Shown piece after piece: positions 8,405 through 17,286 of a stretch of 23,261 nucleotides of DNA; the stretch's first letter is position 1; each line of letters opens with the position of its first letter. The DNA lies in assembly GCA_030840545.1 (NCBI GenBank), contig JAVEEH010000044.1:1-23261 (forward strand), given 5' to 3'. The stretch comes from Frankiaceae bacterium. GTDB taxonomy: Bacteria > Actinomycetota > Actinomycetes > JAFAQI01. The notes under the pieces are model-generated. The model saw only the letters and a list, made by a program, of their open reading frames with translations. It was not told the origin of the DNA and ran no database searches. A program made the translations under genes and the position numbers.

Positions 8405-8890
8405 TCAGCGGTCTTTGGGGTCCGGGTCGGCCGACCACGGCTTGCCCGGCTCGGAGCCCGGATCCTCGGAAGCACCGGTCGACGTGCCGCCGGTGGTGGT
8501 GTCGTGGCTTTCGGTCGGAATCTCCTCGTGGGCGCCGGTCAGCGGCTCGTCGGCGGGCTCGTCCTCGAACGGCGTGTGGACGCGCGCAATCGCCGCTCGG
8601 ACGAAGCGGCTGTGCACGCCGGGTGCGACCTCCAGGGTCACAACACCGTCCTCGTCCACCGAGACGACTGTGGCCAACATGCCGGCTGTCGTGGTGACCT
8701 CGGCACCCGGCTCGAGTGCGGCCCGGTTCTCGAGCGCCTTCCGCTGGCGCGTGCGCGCCGGGCGGACAAGGAGCATGTAGCCGACCGCGACGATGAGAAG
8801 GAGTGGCAGGAATGACAGAAGCCCGCCACCTGACTTCCCACCGGAACTGCCCGCAGCGACGAGGGCGAAGGCATGGCTGGTGAAAGGCAC
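8405..8890 (-). CDS. yajC: Preprotein translocase subunit YajC
   Basis: Small single-pass membrane protein associated with SecDF. The 161 residues contain one transmembrane helix (about 23-42), then the basic RPARTRQRKALE stretch and the conserved PGAEVTTTAGMLATVVSV core (61-78) typical of YajC. The tail (about 110-161) is acidic and rich in Ser, Thr and Pro, longer than in E. coli YajC (110 residues); such tails are common in actinobacteria. The start is GTG at 8890, 9 nt after the ruvB stop. Its position between ruvB and secD supports the call. Confidence 0.94.
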   Translation of the reverse strand: MPFTSHAFALVAAGSSGGKSGGGLLSFLPLLLIVAVGYMLLVRPARTRQRKALENRAALEPGAEVTTTAGMLATVVSVDEDGVVTLEVAPGVHSRFVRAAIARVHTPFEDEPADEPLTGAHEEIPTESHDTTTGGTSTGASEDPGSEPGKPWSADPDPKDR

Positions 8891-8899
8891 CCGGCGAGT

Positions 8900-9961
8900 C
8901 TAGGGGGGTTCTGACCGGGCGAGGTCGGCCGGATCGAACAGTGCGGGGTCGGCGGCGAGCAGAGCGGGCGGGCGAAGCCCGAGGTGCCGCCACGCGGCGG
9001 CCGTCGCCACCCGCCCCCGTGGCGTCCGCGCCAGCATCCCGGCCCGGACGAGGAACGGTTCGGCCACGGTCTCGACGGTCTCGGGCTCCTCGGCGACGGC
9101 AACGGCGAGCGTGGTGAGCCCGACCGGGCCTCCGCCGAACCGTCGCAGCAGCGCGTCGAGCACCGCGTGATCAAGCCGGTCGAGGCCGAGCTCGTCGACC
9201 TCATAGACCTTCAACGCCGCGCGGGCGACGCTGCGGGTGACCACGCCGTCGGCGCGGACCTCGGCGTAGTCCCGGACCCGGCGGAGCAGCCGGTTGGCGA
9301 TCCGCGGCGTCCCACGGGCCCGCCGGGAGATCTCCTCGGCGCCTTCGCTGTCGAGCGCGACGCCGAGCAGCGCGGCACTGCGGACGAGAACGCGCTCGAG
9401 CTCCTCGGGCGAGTAGAAGTCGAGATGGGCCGTGAAGCCGAACCGGTCCCGCAGCGGGCCGGGCAGCAGCCCGGCCCGGGTGGTGGCACCCACGAGGGTG
9501 AACGGCGCGACGTCAAGCGGGATCGCGGTGGCTCCGGGGCCCTTGCCGACGACGACGTCGACCCGGAAGTCCTCCATCGCGACGTAGAGCATCTCCTCCG
9601 CCGGTCGGGCCATGCGGTGGATCTCGTCGAGGAAGAGCACCTCGCCCTCGCACAGGGTCGTCAGCAACGCGGCGAGGTCGCCGGCGCGTTCGATGGCGGG
9701 GCCGGACGTGATCCGCATCGGGGCGCCGAGCTCACTGGCGATGATCATGGCGAGCGTCGTCTTGCCGAGTCCGGGCGAGCCGGACAGCAGCACGTGATCC
9801 GGCGGCCGGCCGCGGCGGCTCGCGGCGTCGATGACGAGCGAAAGTTGCTCGCGAACCCGCTCCTGGCCGACGAACTCGTCGAGTCGTTTGGGGCGCAGCG
9901 CCGCGTCCGCGACGGTGTCGTCGTCCTCGGCGTAGGGCGAGACGACGTCGATGTCGGTCAT
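8900..9961 (-). CDS. ruvB: Holliday junction branch migration DNA helicase RuvB
   Basis: AAA+ motor that drives branch migration of Holliday junctions with RuvA, ahead of RuvC cleavage. The 353 residues are normal length. Visible motifs: Walker A GSPGLGKTT (61-69), Walker B LFLDEIHR (109-116), sensor GATTR (158-162) and the LRDRFG arginine-finger segment (170-175), followed by the small AAA+ lid and a C-terminal winged helix (about 275-340). The start is ATG at 9961, 7 nt after the ruvA stop. It should be co-expressed with ruvC and ruvA and so be DNA-damage inducible through the LexA box before ruvC. Confidence 0.97.
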   Translation of the reverse strand: MTDIDVVSPYAEDDDTVADAALRPKRLDEFVGQERVREQLSLVIDAASRRGRPPDHVLLSGSPGLGKTTLAMIIASELGAPMRITSGPAIERAGDLAALLTTLCEGEVLFLDEIHRMARPAEEMLYVAMEDFRVDVVVGKGPGATAIPLDVAPFTLVGATTRAGLLPGPLRDRFGFTAHLDFYSPEELERVLVRSAALLGVALDSEGAEEISRRARGTPRIANRLLRRVRDYAEVRADGVVTRSVARAALKVYEVDELGLDRLDHAVLDALLRRFGGGPVGLTTLAVAVAEEPETVETVAEPFLVRAGMLARTPRGRVATAAAWRHLGLRPPALLAADPALFDPADLARSEPP

Positions 9962-9968
9962 GCGCTGC

Positions 9969-10592
9969 TCACGCTCGGCTCAGCAGCCGCAGGCTCGCCT
10001 TCAACAGCGCTGCGACGTCGGGCGTGTCGCCGACGGCGATCGCAGCCTCGGCCTCGGGCCCGACGGCAGCCAGCGCCTCATCGACCTCGCGGGTGCTCCA
10101 GCCCAGGCCGGTGAGCGCTTCACGTAGCTGGTGGCGCCAGGCGCCGACGCCGGGCTGGCCGGGCAGCCGGACGATGCCCCCTCCGCCGCTGGAGACGCCG
10201 AGCTTGTCCTTGAGCTCGAGGACGAGCCGCTGTGCACCCTTCTTGCCGACTCCGGGCACGAGTGTGAGGGCGCCGACGTCGTCGGTCGCGACGGCACTGC
10301 GTACGGCGTCGGGCGAGTGCACCGCCAGCACTGACTGCGCGAGCCGGGGACCGACGCCCGTCACCGACTGCAGGATGTCGAAGACACCCCGTTCGTCGTC
10401 GCTGGCGAAGCCGAAGAGCGTCAACGAGTCCTCGCGGACGACGAGGCTGGTCGCCAGTCGCGCGGTCTCGCCGACCCGCAGGCCGGCCAACGTCGCAGGC
10501 GCGCACTGCACCGCGAGTCCGATGCCGCCGACCTCGACGACCGCGGCTTCGGCCGTCAGGGCGGTCACCGCTCCCGACACGCACGCGATCAC
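9969..10592 (-). CDS. ruvA: Holliday junction branch migration protein RuvA
   Basis: Binds the four-way DNA junction as a tetramer and loads RuvB. The 207 residues comprise an N-terminal OB fold (1-62), two helix-hairpin-helix motifs (around VTGVGPRLA, 77-85, and VPGVGKKGA, 112-120), a Gly-rich linker (134-150) and the RuvB-binding domain III (150-207). The start is GTG at 10592, sharing a 4-nt GTGA overlap with the ruvC stop, so translation is probably coupled. Order and spacing match the standard ruvCAB operon. Confidence 0.96.
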   Translation of the reverse strand: MIACVSGAVTALTAEAAVVEVGGIGLAVQCAPATLAGLRVGETARLATSLVVREDSLTLFGFASDDERGVFDILQSVTGVGPRLAQSVLAVHSPDAVRSAVATDDVGALTLVPGVGKKGAQRLVLELKDKLGVSSGGGGIVRLPGQPGVGAWRHQLREALTGLGWSTREVDEALAAVGPEAEAAIAVGDTPDVAALLKASLRLLSRA

Positions 10593-11119
10593 GATGTCGC
10601 CGCCGACAACCGGGCTTTCACATGCGCCTCCTGCAGTCGCTGTTGCATCGATCCGCGCCAGACGTGGCAGATCGCGAGGGCGAGCGCATCCGCTGTGTCC
10701 GCGGGCGTCGGCGGGGCTTCGAGGTGCAGCAGCCGGGTGACCATCGCGCCCACCTGTGCCTTGTCGGCTCTGCCGTTGCCCGTCACGGCGGCCTTGACCT
10801 CGCTGGGCGTGTGCAAGGCGACCGGCAGACCGGCCCGCGCGGCGCAGGTCATGGCCACCGCCGCCGCCTGGGCCGTGCCCATCACGGTGCGGACGTTGTG
10901 CTGGGAGAAGACCCGCTCGACCGCGACAACATCCGGGCGATGCTCGGCGATCCAGAGCTCGATCTCCTGCTCGAGTGCCAGGAGGCGCAGCGCGACTTCG
11001 TCGGTCGCCGGCGTGCGAACCACGTCGTAGGCGATGGCCGCCAGCGCTCGACCCGGGACGCCCTGGACGACCCCGAGGCCGCAGCGGGTCAACCCCGGGT
11101 CCACACCGAGAACGCGCAC
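10589..11119 (-). CDS. ruvC: Crossover junction endodeoxyribonuclease RuvC
   Basis: Resolves Holliday junctions by symmetric cleavage. With the GTG start at 11119 the protein has 176 residues, the family length, and begins directly with the VLGVDPGLTRCG strand. The four metal-binding acids are D7, E68, D141 and D144. The start is supported by a strong RBS, GGAGGTGA, immediately upstream; a longer frame to 11194 would read through the LexA site and has no family support. First gene of ruvCAB, with a perfect SOS box 12 nt upstream of the start codon. Confidence 0.96.
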   Translation of the reverse strand: MRVLGVDPGLTRCGLGVVQGVPGRALAAIAYDVVRTPATDEVALRLLALEQEIELWIAEHRPDVVAVERVFSQHNVRTVMGTAQAAAVAMTCAARAGLPVALHTPSEVKAAVTGNGRADKAQVGAMVTRLLHLEAPPTPADTADALALAICHVWRGSMQQRLQEAHVKARLSAATS

Positions 11120-11241
11120 GTCACCTCCAACCGAACACCTGTTCGGAAGGCTATGCCGATGCAGCGCCCCAGCCCCGCAGCGACACGCTCCCATCGGTCG
11201 GATCGCGGTCGCTCTGCCTGGTCCATCCGGCGCTGATGCCG
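11120..11241. promoter_or_regulatory. Divergent intergenic region between ruvC and the DUF559 gene
   Basis: This gap of about 120 nt must hold the ruvC promoter (minus strand) and probably that of the DUF559 gene (plus strand). Apart from the LexA box and the ruvC RBS, no clear -35/-10 pair is seen; a CATAGC on the minus strand just upstream of the LexA box is a weak -10 candidate. No RNA gene is visible. Confidence 0.5.
11132..11145. promoter_or_regulatory. LexA (SOS) box upstream of ruvC
   Basis: The sequence CGAAC-ACCT-GTTCG is a perfect match to the Gram-positive/actinobacterial SOS box CGAAC-N4-GTTCG, and the palindrome extends one pair further on each side (C/G). It lies 12-25 nt before the ruvC start, where bound LexA would block transcription of ruvC-ruvA-ruvB. 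The same gap faces the divergent DUF559 gene, about 100 nt away on the other side. LexA control of ruvC is known in mycobacteria; here it is predicted from the site. Confidence 0.85.
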
Positions 11242-12255
11242 ATGGCCACGGTTATCCCCAGATCCGCGCGCAGGCGCACTCCGGACGACCCGGCTAGTAA
11301 TCGTGTTCGGATGCGTCGTGCGCTCGTCGAAGCGGTCAGGGAGCGGGGCGGCGTCATCGACCGCTCCGAGGCCCTGACGCTCGTGCCGCTCCATGTGCTC
11401 AAAGACGCTGTGACGGATGGCGCCCTGAAGCGGATCTTTCCGCAGGTCTACGCCCTGCCGGACGCCGCGGACGAGCTCGATGTGCGTCGGCGTGGCGCAT
11501 TGCTGTTCCGGCCGGCCGGCGCGCTTTCGCACCTCGACGCTTTGGACGTGTGGGACCTCCCGGGCAACCTGCCGTCGCGGTCAACTGGGCCGCCAGCTGT
11601 GCACGTCACGTGTTCCGGCGAAAGTGCCGCGGTTTCGGCTCCGGGCCTCCGACTGCATCGCCGGAACGGCTTCAGAGCCGAGCCGCCTGCGGTGGTCGTG
11701 CGCAGAGGCCTGGCTGTCGTACGCCTCGAGCAGGCGGTGATCGAGTCATGGCCTCTGGTCCCCGAGCTCGAACGCCGGGCTGCGGCCATCGTCGCGGTCC
11801 GAGACAGGCGGACAACCGGAGCTCGGCTCATCCACGTCCTCCAACGTCAGCGCCGCGCGGCAGGCGCCGCTGACATGGACAAGCTGTTCCGACTGCTCTC
11901 CCTCGGAATCCACAGCGAGCTGGAAGCATGGGGCCACGAACACGTCTTCAATGACTCACGGCTCCCCCCATCTCGCGCCCAAGTGCCGGTGCGGCTTCCG
12001 AGCGGCCGCACGATCTACCTGGATCGCCTCTACGACGAAGAGCTGGTCAATGTCGAGCTCGATGGCGCCGCCTACCACGGGCTGCCGAGACAGCGCGAGC
12101 GTGACCTCCGACGCGATTCAGCTCTTGCGTCACTCGGATTCGTGACGGTGCGATTCAGCCATCCGCGACTGCACGCCGACCACGAGCAAGCCGTCGACGA
12201 GCTGCTCGCGACTTTGGCGATGAGAAGGTGTCAGCTCAGACTTCGCCGCGCATGA
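11242..12255 (+). CDS. Winged-helix (AbiEi-like) plus DUF559 nuclease-like protein
   Basis: Function unknown. With the ATG at 11242 the protein has 337 residues; ATG 11236 or 11311 are also possible and none has a clear RBS. Residues about 26-75 resemble the winged-helix start of AbiEi-type antitoxin-like proteins (ERGGVIDRSEAL ... GALKRIFPQVYALP). The C-terminal part (about 222-325) resembles DUF559, a Vsr/restriction-endonuclease-like fold: IHSELEAW, then YLDRLYDE (D261), then VNVELDGAAYH (E272, D274), then RQRERDLRRDSALASLGF. These acids sit as in PD-(D/E)xK nucleases, so it may cut or bind DNA. It stands alone on the plus strand between yebC and ruvC, interrupting an otherwise minus-strand run, with no toxin or methylase partner beside it. 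Such orphan proteins are common and variable in actinobacteria. Confidence 0.85.
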   Translation: MATVIPRSARRRTPDDPASNRVRMRRALVEAVRERGGVIDRSEALTLVPLHVLKDAVTDGALKRIFPQVYALPDAADELDVRRRGALLFRPAGALSHLDALDVWDLPGNLPSRSTGPPAVHVTCSGESAAVSAPGLRLHRRNGFRAEPPAVVVRRGLAVVRLEQAVIESWPLVPELERRAAAIVAVRDRRTTGARLIHVLQRQRRAAGAADMDKLFRLLSLGIHSELEAWGHEHVFNDSRLPPSRAQVPVRLPSGRTIYLDRLYDEELVNVELDGAAYHGLPRQRERDLRRDSALASLGFVTVRFSHPRLHADHEQAVDELLATLAMRRCQLRLRRA

Positions 12256-12336
12256 GTTGTCGCCTCAGGCAGTCAAAGGCGTCGATTCAGGCCGCCTCAG
12301 ACGACAACGATCAAGGAACGATCGTGAGGCAGGGCG
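12256..12336. terminator. Convergent gap with inverted repeats, possible bidirectional terminator
   Basis: The DUF559 gene and yebC end facing each other across 81 nt. Two inverted repeats are present: GTTGTCG (12256-12262) with CGACAAC (12302-12308), enclosing a long loop, and ACGATC/GATCGT (12307-12312 and 12320-12325, 7-nt loop). Neither has a T tract, so termination activity is a guess from location and structure. Confidence 0.3.
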
Positions 12337-13101
12337 TCAGACGGACTCGAGGACCTCGTCGGAGACGTCGAAGTTGGCCCACACGTTCTGCACGTCGTCG
12401 GAGTCTTCCAGCGCGTCGACGAGACGCAGCACCTTGCGCCCGGTGTCGTCATCGAGCGCGATCGACGCGGAAGGCAGGAACGAAACCTCAGCCGACTCGA
12501 CCGGAATGCCCGCAGCCTCGAGCGCGACGCGCACGTCGTGCACATCGGTCGCCTCGCAGATCACCTCGAACATGTCGCCGAGGTCGTTGACCTCCTCCGC
12601 ACCGGCCTCGAGCACCGCAGCGAGCACGTCGTCCTCGGTCCGGTCGGCGCCGCCGTCGGCGCCGCCGCGGGGCACGAGCACGACTCCCTTGCGGTTGAAC
12701 AGATAGGACACCGACCCGGGATCGGCGAGCGAGCCGCCGTTGCGGGTGAACGCGGTGCGCACCTCCGACGCCGCCCGGTTGCGGTTGTCGGTCAGACACT
12801 CCACCAGCACCGCGACGCCACCGGGCCCATAACCCTCGTAGACGATCGACTCGTAGTCGGCGCCACCGGCGTCCAACCCGGCACCGCGTCGTACGGCGCG
12901 GTCGATGTTGTCGTTGGGCACCGAGCTCGACTTGGCCTTCTGGATCGCGTCGGCAAGCGTCGGGTTGCCCGCCGGATCTCCACCACCCGTGCGCGCGGCG
13001 ACCTCGACGTTCTTGATCAGCTTGGCGAACAGCTTCCCGCGGCGAGCGTCCACGACGGCCTTCTTGTGCTTGGTCGTCGCCCACTTCGAGTGGCCGCTCA
13101 T
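12337..13101 (-). CDS. yebC: YebC/PmpR family protein
   Basis: The 254 residues match the YebC/PmpR (TACO1-like) family along their length. The N-terminus MSGHSKWATTKHKKAVVDARRG and the central VYEGYGPGGVAVLVE segment are diagnostic. Members have been described as DNA-binding regulators and, more recently, as translation factors helping ribosomes through proline stretches; which applies here cannot be told from sequence. The start is ATG at 13101 with a GGGAGG RBS. It lies 22 nt after pdxT. In most actinobacteria ruvC follows directly; here the DUF559 gene intervenes. Confidence 0.95.
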   Translation of the reverse strand: MSGHSKWATTKHKKAVVDARRGKLFAKLIKNVEVAARTGGGDPAGNPTLADAIQKAKSSSVPNDNIDRAVRRGAGLDAGGADYESIVYEGYGPGGVAVLVECLTDNRNRAASEVRTAFTRNGGSLADPGSVSYLFNRKGVVLVPRGGADGGADRTEDDVLAAVLEAGAEEVNDLGDMFEVICEATDVHDVRVALEAAGIPVESAEVSFLPSASIALDDDTGRKVLRLVDALEDSDDVQNVWANFDVSDEVLESV

Positions 13102-13123
13102 GTGGGCCTCCCGCCAGTGCCGC

Positions 13124-13732
13124 TCAAAGCTGCTGCTCCTTCACGATCTGTACGAAGAGCTGGTGGACCCGCAGGTCACCCGTGAGCTCGGGATGGAACG
13201 ACGTGGCCATCAGCGGACCCTGACGCACCGCCACGATCCTACCGGCGGCTTGTCCGTCGCCGACTTTCGCGAGGACCTGCACCGACTCTCCCGCGTCCTC
13301 CACCCAGGGCGCGCGGATGAACACGGCGTGCAGCGGCGAGCGCAGGCCGGCGAAGTCGATGTCACCCTCGAACGAGTCGACCTGCCGACCGAAGGCATTA
13401 CGCCGGACAGTGATGTCCAGTCCGCCGACGGCCACCTGGTCGGCGGTCCCGTCGAGGACACGGTCGGCGAGCAGGATCATGCCGGCGCAGGACCCGTAAG
13501 CAGGCATCCCCGCACGCACACGCTTCTGCAGGGGCTCGAGCAGGTCGAACGCCACGAGCAGCTTGCCGATCGTCGTCGACTCGCCGCCCGGGATGACGAT
13601 CGCATCGACGTCGTCGAGCTCGCTCGCTCGCCGCACCCGGACCGCATCCGCACCGGCGGCGGACAGCGCTGCGACATGCTCGCGCACATCACCTTGCAGC
13701 CCGAGCACCCCGACGACCGGGGCGAAGCTCAC
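13124..13732 (-). CDS. pdxT: Pyridoxal 5'-phosphate synthase glutaminase subunit PdxT
   Basis: Releases ammonia from glutamine and channels it to PdxS for vitamin B6 synthesis. The 202 residues carry the class I glutaminase triad: nucleophile C82 in GSCAGMIL, and H180 and E182 in the HPEL motif. The PGGEST segment (48-53), which helps form the oxyanion hole, is also present. The start is GTG at 13732, directly after the pdxS stop codon with no spacer, consistent with coupled translation of the two subunits. Confidence 0.96.
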   Translation of the reverse strand: MSFAPVVGVLGLQGDVREHVAALSAAGADAVRVRRASELDDVDAIVIPGGESTTIGKLLVAFDLLEPLQKRVRAGMPAYGSCAGMILLADRVLDGTADQVAVGGLDITVRRNAFGRQVDSFEGDIDFAGLRSPLHAVFIRAPWVEDAGESVQVLAKVGDGQAAGRIVAVRQGPLMATSFHPELTGDLRVHQLFVQIVKEQQL

Positions 13733-14635
<903 letters not shown>

Positions 14636-14638
14636 GGC

Positions 14639-15172
14639 TCAATCGTACGGCGCGGAAGCGGCGGCGACATCTGAGATTGCCAGCGCGGTGTCGTCCATCT
14701 CGAAGTACGACGGGCGCGCAGCGTGCCCGGCGAGGTGCAGCAGCCGCACCACCCAGCGGCGGCGCACGGCCAGCGCGTCCCGCACGGCGTCGTTGTGGAA
14801 GCGCCGCGCGAACGAGACGCGGGTGACCACGTCGATGATCCCGGCGGTTTCCGCGCCGTTCGGACTGAGCGAAGCCGAAGCATCCTGCAGGGCCCGGGAC
14901 AGGGCGTTCTCCAGCGTCTCGCGGTCGTGGCCGAGCCCGACTGCATCGGCGACTCCGACGGCCGCCTTGGCGAGATCCGTCACCGCCGCGCGGGGCAGGT
15001 CCGCACGCTGCGCCAGCCTGGCGGCGGTCTCGGCCCGCTGAGCGAGCTGCTCGTCGAGCGCGGCCGCGGCCGCGTCCACGCGTGCGTGAAGCCGGTCGAG
15101 CCGTCGCGCCGTCCAACTCGCGTAGACCGCCAACAGCACGGCCGCAACGGCAGCCGCGATGTAGAGAGCCAC
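14639..15172 (-). CDS. Membrane-anchored LemA-like small protein of unknown function
   Basis: Not assigned to a characterised family. With the GTG at 15172 it has 177 residues. Residues 3-20 form one hydrophobic N-terminal helix, followed by basic RR and a long Ala/Arg/Gln/Leu-rich helical region (about 22-65) with coiled-coil character. The C-terminal part has a RRFHNDAVRD segment followed by LLHLAGHAARPSYFEMDD. This recalls the YNDAVRD...FP..YFE layout of LemA proteins, so a distant relation is likely but unproven. It sits 10 nt after pimA and 3 nt before pdxS, inside the same transcription unit. A longer in-frame extension would run across the pimA coding region and is unlikely. Confidence 0.85.
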   Translation of the reverse strand: MALYIAAAVAAVLLAVYASWTARRLDRLHARVDAAAAALDEQLAQRAETAARLAQRADLPRAAVTDLAKAAVGVADAVGLGHDRETLENALSRALQDASASLSPNGAETAGIIDVVTRVSFARRFHNDAVRDALAVRRRWVVRLLHLAGHAARPSYFEMDDTALAISDVAAASAPYD

Positions 15173-15182
15173 GTGCTGGACG

Positions 15183-16343
15183 CTACTCGGCTGGGCTCCC
15201 CGCTGCCGGGGCTTCGACCGACTCGGGATCCTCGACCACGGGACCGACCGCGGCCACCGCGACCGTCTCGTAGACACGAACGATCTCCTGCGCGACCACG
15301 GACCAGTCGTAGCGCTCGACCGAGGCCAGCCCGGCGCGGCGCAACGACTCCCGCCGCTTGGGTGAGTCGAGCAGCGCGCCGCACGCGTGGGCCAGCGACT
15401 CCGGGTCTCCCACTGTGGCCAGCACGCCCGTGCGGCCACCGTCGGGACCGTTGAGGACCCGGCGGAACGCGTCGAGGTCGCTCGCCACGATCGGTGTCCC
15501 GGCTGCCATCGCCTCGAGCAGGATGATGCCGAAGCTCTCGCCGCCGGTGTTGGGAGCGACGAACACGTCCACCGAGTGGTAGACGCGGGCCTTGTCGGCC
15601 TCGTCGACCTGACCGAGCAGCACGACCCGTTCGTCGACCGGCTCGTCCAGCTCACCGGGGCCGGCAACCAGAAGTCGCAGCTCGGGGTGTTGCTTCCAGA
15701 GATAGGGCATCGCCTCGAGCAGCACGGCCAAGCCCTTGCGCGGCTCGTCGATCCGCCCGACGAAGCCGAGCGCGCCACCGTCGCCCGGCCACCCCGGCAG
15801 CGGCTGCGCATCGGCATAGCGCGCCACATGCACCCCGTTGGGGATGACGACGGCGTCTCCGCCGAGGTGCTCCACGATCGTCTTGCGCGCTGCCGGCGAC
15901 ACCGCGATGCGGCCGACGATCTTCTCGATCTGCACCTGCAACGGACTCTGCAGCAGGGCCAGCAACCGCGACCGGGCCATGGCTGCGTGGAACGTCCCGA
16001 CGATCGGACCGCGCGCGTTCATCAACGCGAGCAGCGACAGCGAGAACGTCTCCGGCGAGTGCAGATGAAGGACGTCGAAGTCACCTTCCTGCAGCCATCG
16101 GCGCACCCGGCCGGCGCTGACCGGTCCGAAGATCAGACGCGACACCGAGCCGTTGAAGGGCACCGGCACGGTGCGACCGGCGCGCGTCACCCACGGCGGG
16201 ATCGGCGCGTCCTCGTCGTCGACCGGTGAGATCACCGAGACGTCGTGACCCATGTCGATCAGCGTCTCCGCCAGGTCGCGCACGTGCGCGACCACACCGC
16301 CCGGGACGTCCCAGGGGTAAGGCGACACCAACCCGATCTTCAC
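15183..16343 (-). CDS. pimA: Phosphatidylinositol alpha-mannosyltransferase PimA
   Basis: GT4-family enzyme that adds the first mannose from GDP-mannose to the inositol of phosphatidylinositol at the inner face of the membrane. The GTG start at 16343 gives 386 residues beginning MKIGLVSPYPWDVPGGV, as in mycobacterial PimA. Key positions are visible: the Gly-Gly loop (15-16), H118 in GTFHA, R197 and K203 in GRIDEPRKG, and the E-x7-E pair E269/E277 in GGESFGIILLEA. A short acidic tail (about 370-386) extends past the fold. It lies 22 nt after the acyltransferase; together with pgsA this is the classical PIM locus. Confidence 0.95.
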   Translation of the reverse strand: MKIGLVSPYPWDVPGGVVAHVRDLAETLIDMGHDVSVISPVDDEDAPIPPWVTRAGRTVPVPFNGSVSRLIFGPVSAGRVRRWLQEGDFDVLHLHSPETFSLSLLALMNARGPIVGTFHAAMARSRLLALLQSPLQVQIEKIVGRIAVSPAARKTIVEHLGGDAVVIPNGVHVARYADAQPLPGWPGDGGALGFVGRIDEPRKGLAVLLEAMPYLWKQHPELRLLVAGPGELDEPVDERVVLLGQVDEADKARVYHSVDVFVAPNTGGESFGIILLEAMAAGTPIVASDLDAFRRVLNGPDGGRTGVLATVGDPESLAHACGALLDSPKRRESLRRAGLASVERYDWSVVAQEIVRVYETVAVAAVGPVVEDPESVEAPAAGSPAE

Positions 16344-16365
16344 CGGCCGGTCCCCATCGGTCGCC

Positions 16366-17286
16366 TCACACCGCTGCCGGGTCAGGCAGCCGGGACGGGT
16401 CGAGGTCAGCCGTCCAGACCCGCTGGAGCATGTGCCAGTCCTGCGGGAACTCGGCGATCGCCTCGGCGAAGGCATCCGCCAGCTGTTGGGTCATCCCCTG
16501 GATCTTCTCGCTTCGGGTGCCAGCGGGGGGCGGGTCGATGCGCGGGTGAGCGCGCAGGCGCAGGTGCTTGGCGTCGGGGTAGGACATCGTGATCGGCACC
16601 AGCGCCGCACCGGTGTCGAGGGCAAGCGCCGCCGGCCCGGCGGGCATCCGGGCGGGAGCGCCGAAGAACTCGACTTCGAGACCCGACGACGTCAGGTCAC
16701 GATCGGCGAGCAGCGCCAGGGTGCCGCCGCTGCGCAGTCGCTCGGCCAGCACGCCGAACGGCGGCCGCTCGCCACCGGTGAGCGGGATGACCTCCATGCC
16801 GAGGCCCTGGCGGAAGGCGACGAATCGGTCGAACAGCGCGGCCGGTTCCAACCGTTCGGCGACGGTGGTGAACGGGACACCGCTGCCGGCGAGCCAGCCG
16901 CCGGCGTGGTCCCAGTTGCCCATGTGTGGCAACGCCAGGACAAGACCCTCACCCGACGTGGCCGGCCCTCGCAGCCGCCACTCCTCGACGAGCTGCATCC
17001 GCGCGGCGATCTCGTCGGCGCGCATCCGGGGCAGCTGGAACACCTCCCGCCAGTAGCGCAGGTAGGAGCGAACGCCTTGGTGCGTCGTACGGCGCAGCTC
17101 CCGCTCCGAAGCCTGCGGCCCGAGCACTCGTCGCAGGTTGGCCTCGAGCCGTTGCACGCTCTTGCCGTGCCGCGCATAAACGGCGTCAGCGATCGCGTCG
17201 AACTGCGGCCGGGCGAGTCGTTCGGGCATGCCGCGCACCACCGCCCAGCCGGCGGCATAGAGCGCATCGGTCAGCCGGCCGCTCAC
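16366..17286 (-). CDS. Phosphatidylinositol mannoside acyltransferase (PatA-like)
   Basis: Transfers a fatty acyl chain from acyl-CoA to the mannose of PIM1/PIM2 at the inner membrane. The 306 residues belong to the lysophospholipid (LpxL/HtrB-type) acyltransferase family; the HxxxxD catalytic motif is H121-MGNW-D126. LLADRDL (about 195-200) and the GAPARMPAGPAALAL segment fit the acceptor and acyl pockets. The start is GTG at 17286, overlapping the pgsA stop by 4 nt (GTGA); a longer frame would run into pgsA. Context between pgsA and pimA makes the PIM role firm, by analogy with Rv2611c of Mycobacterium tuberculosis. Confidence 0.93.
   Translation of the reverse strand: MSGRLTDALYAAGWAVVRGMPERLARPQFDAIADAVYARHGKSVQRLEANLRRVLGPQASERELRRTTHQGVRSYLRYWREVFQLPRMRADEIAARMQLVEEWRLRGPATSGEGLVLALPHMGNWDHAGGWLAGSGVPFTTVAERLEPAALFDRFVAFRQGLGMEVIPLTGGERPPFGVLAERLRSGGTLALLADRDLTSSGLEVEFFGAPARMPAGPAALALDTGAALVPITMSYPDAKHLRLRAHPRIDPPPAGTRSEKIQGMTQQLADAFAEAIAEFPQDWHMLQRVWTADLDPSRLPDPAAV

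Noticed and set aside
7849..8697. Plus-strand open frames over secD and yajC
   Set aside because: Arg- and Gly-rich reverse-frame translations opposite conserved Sec genes; no independent support.
14639..15829. Longer 396-residue version of the LemA-like gene
   Set aside because: Its first ~220 residues would be read from a second frame of pimA, which is clearly coding; the GTG at 15172 gives a sensible membrane protein.
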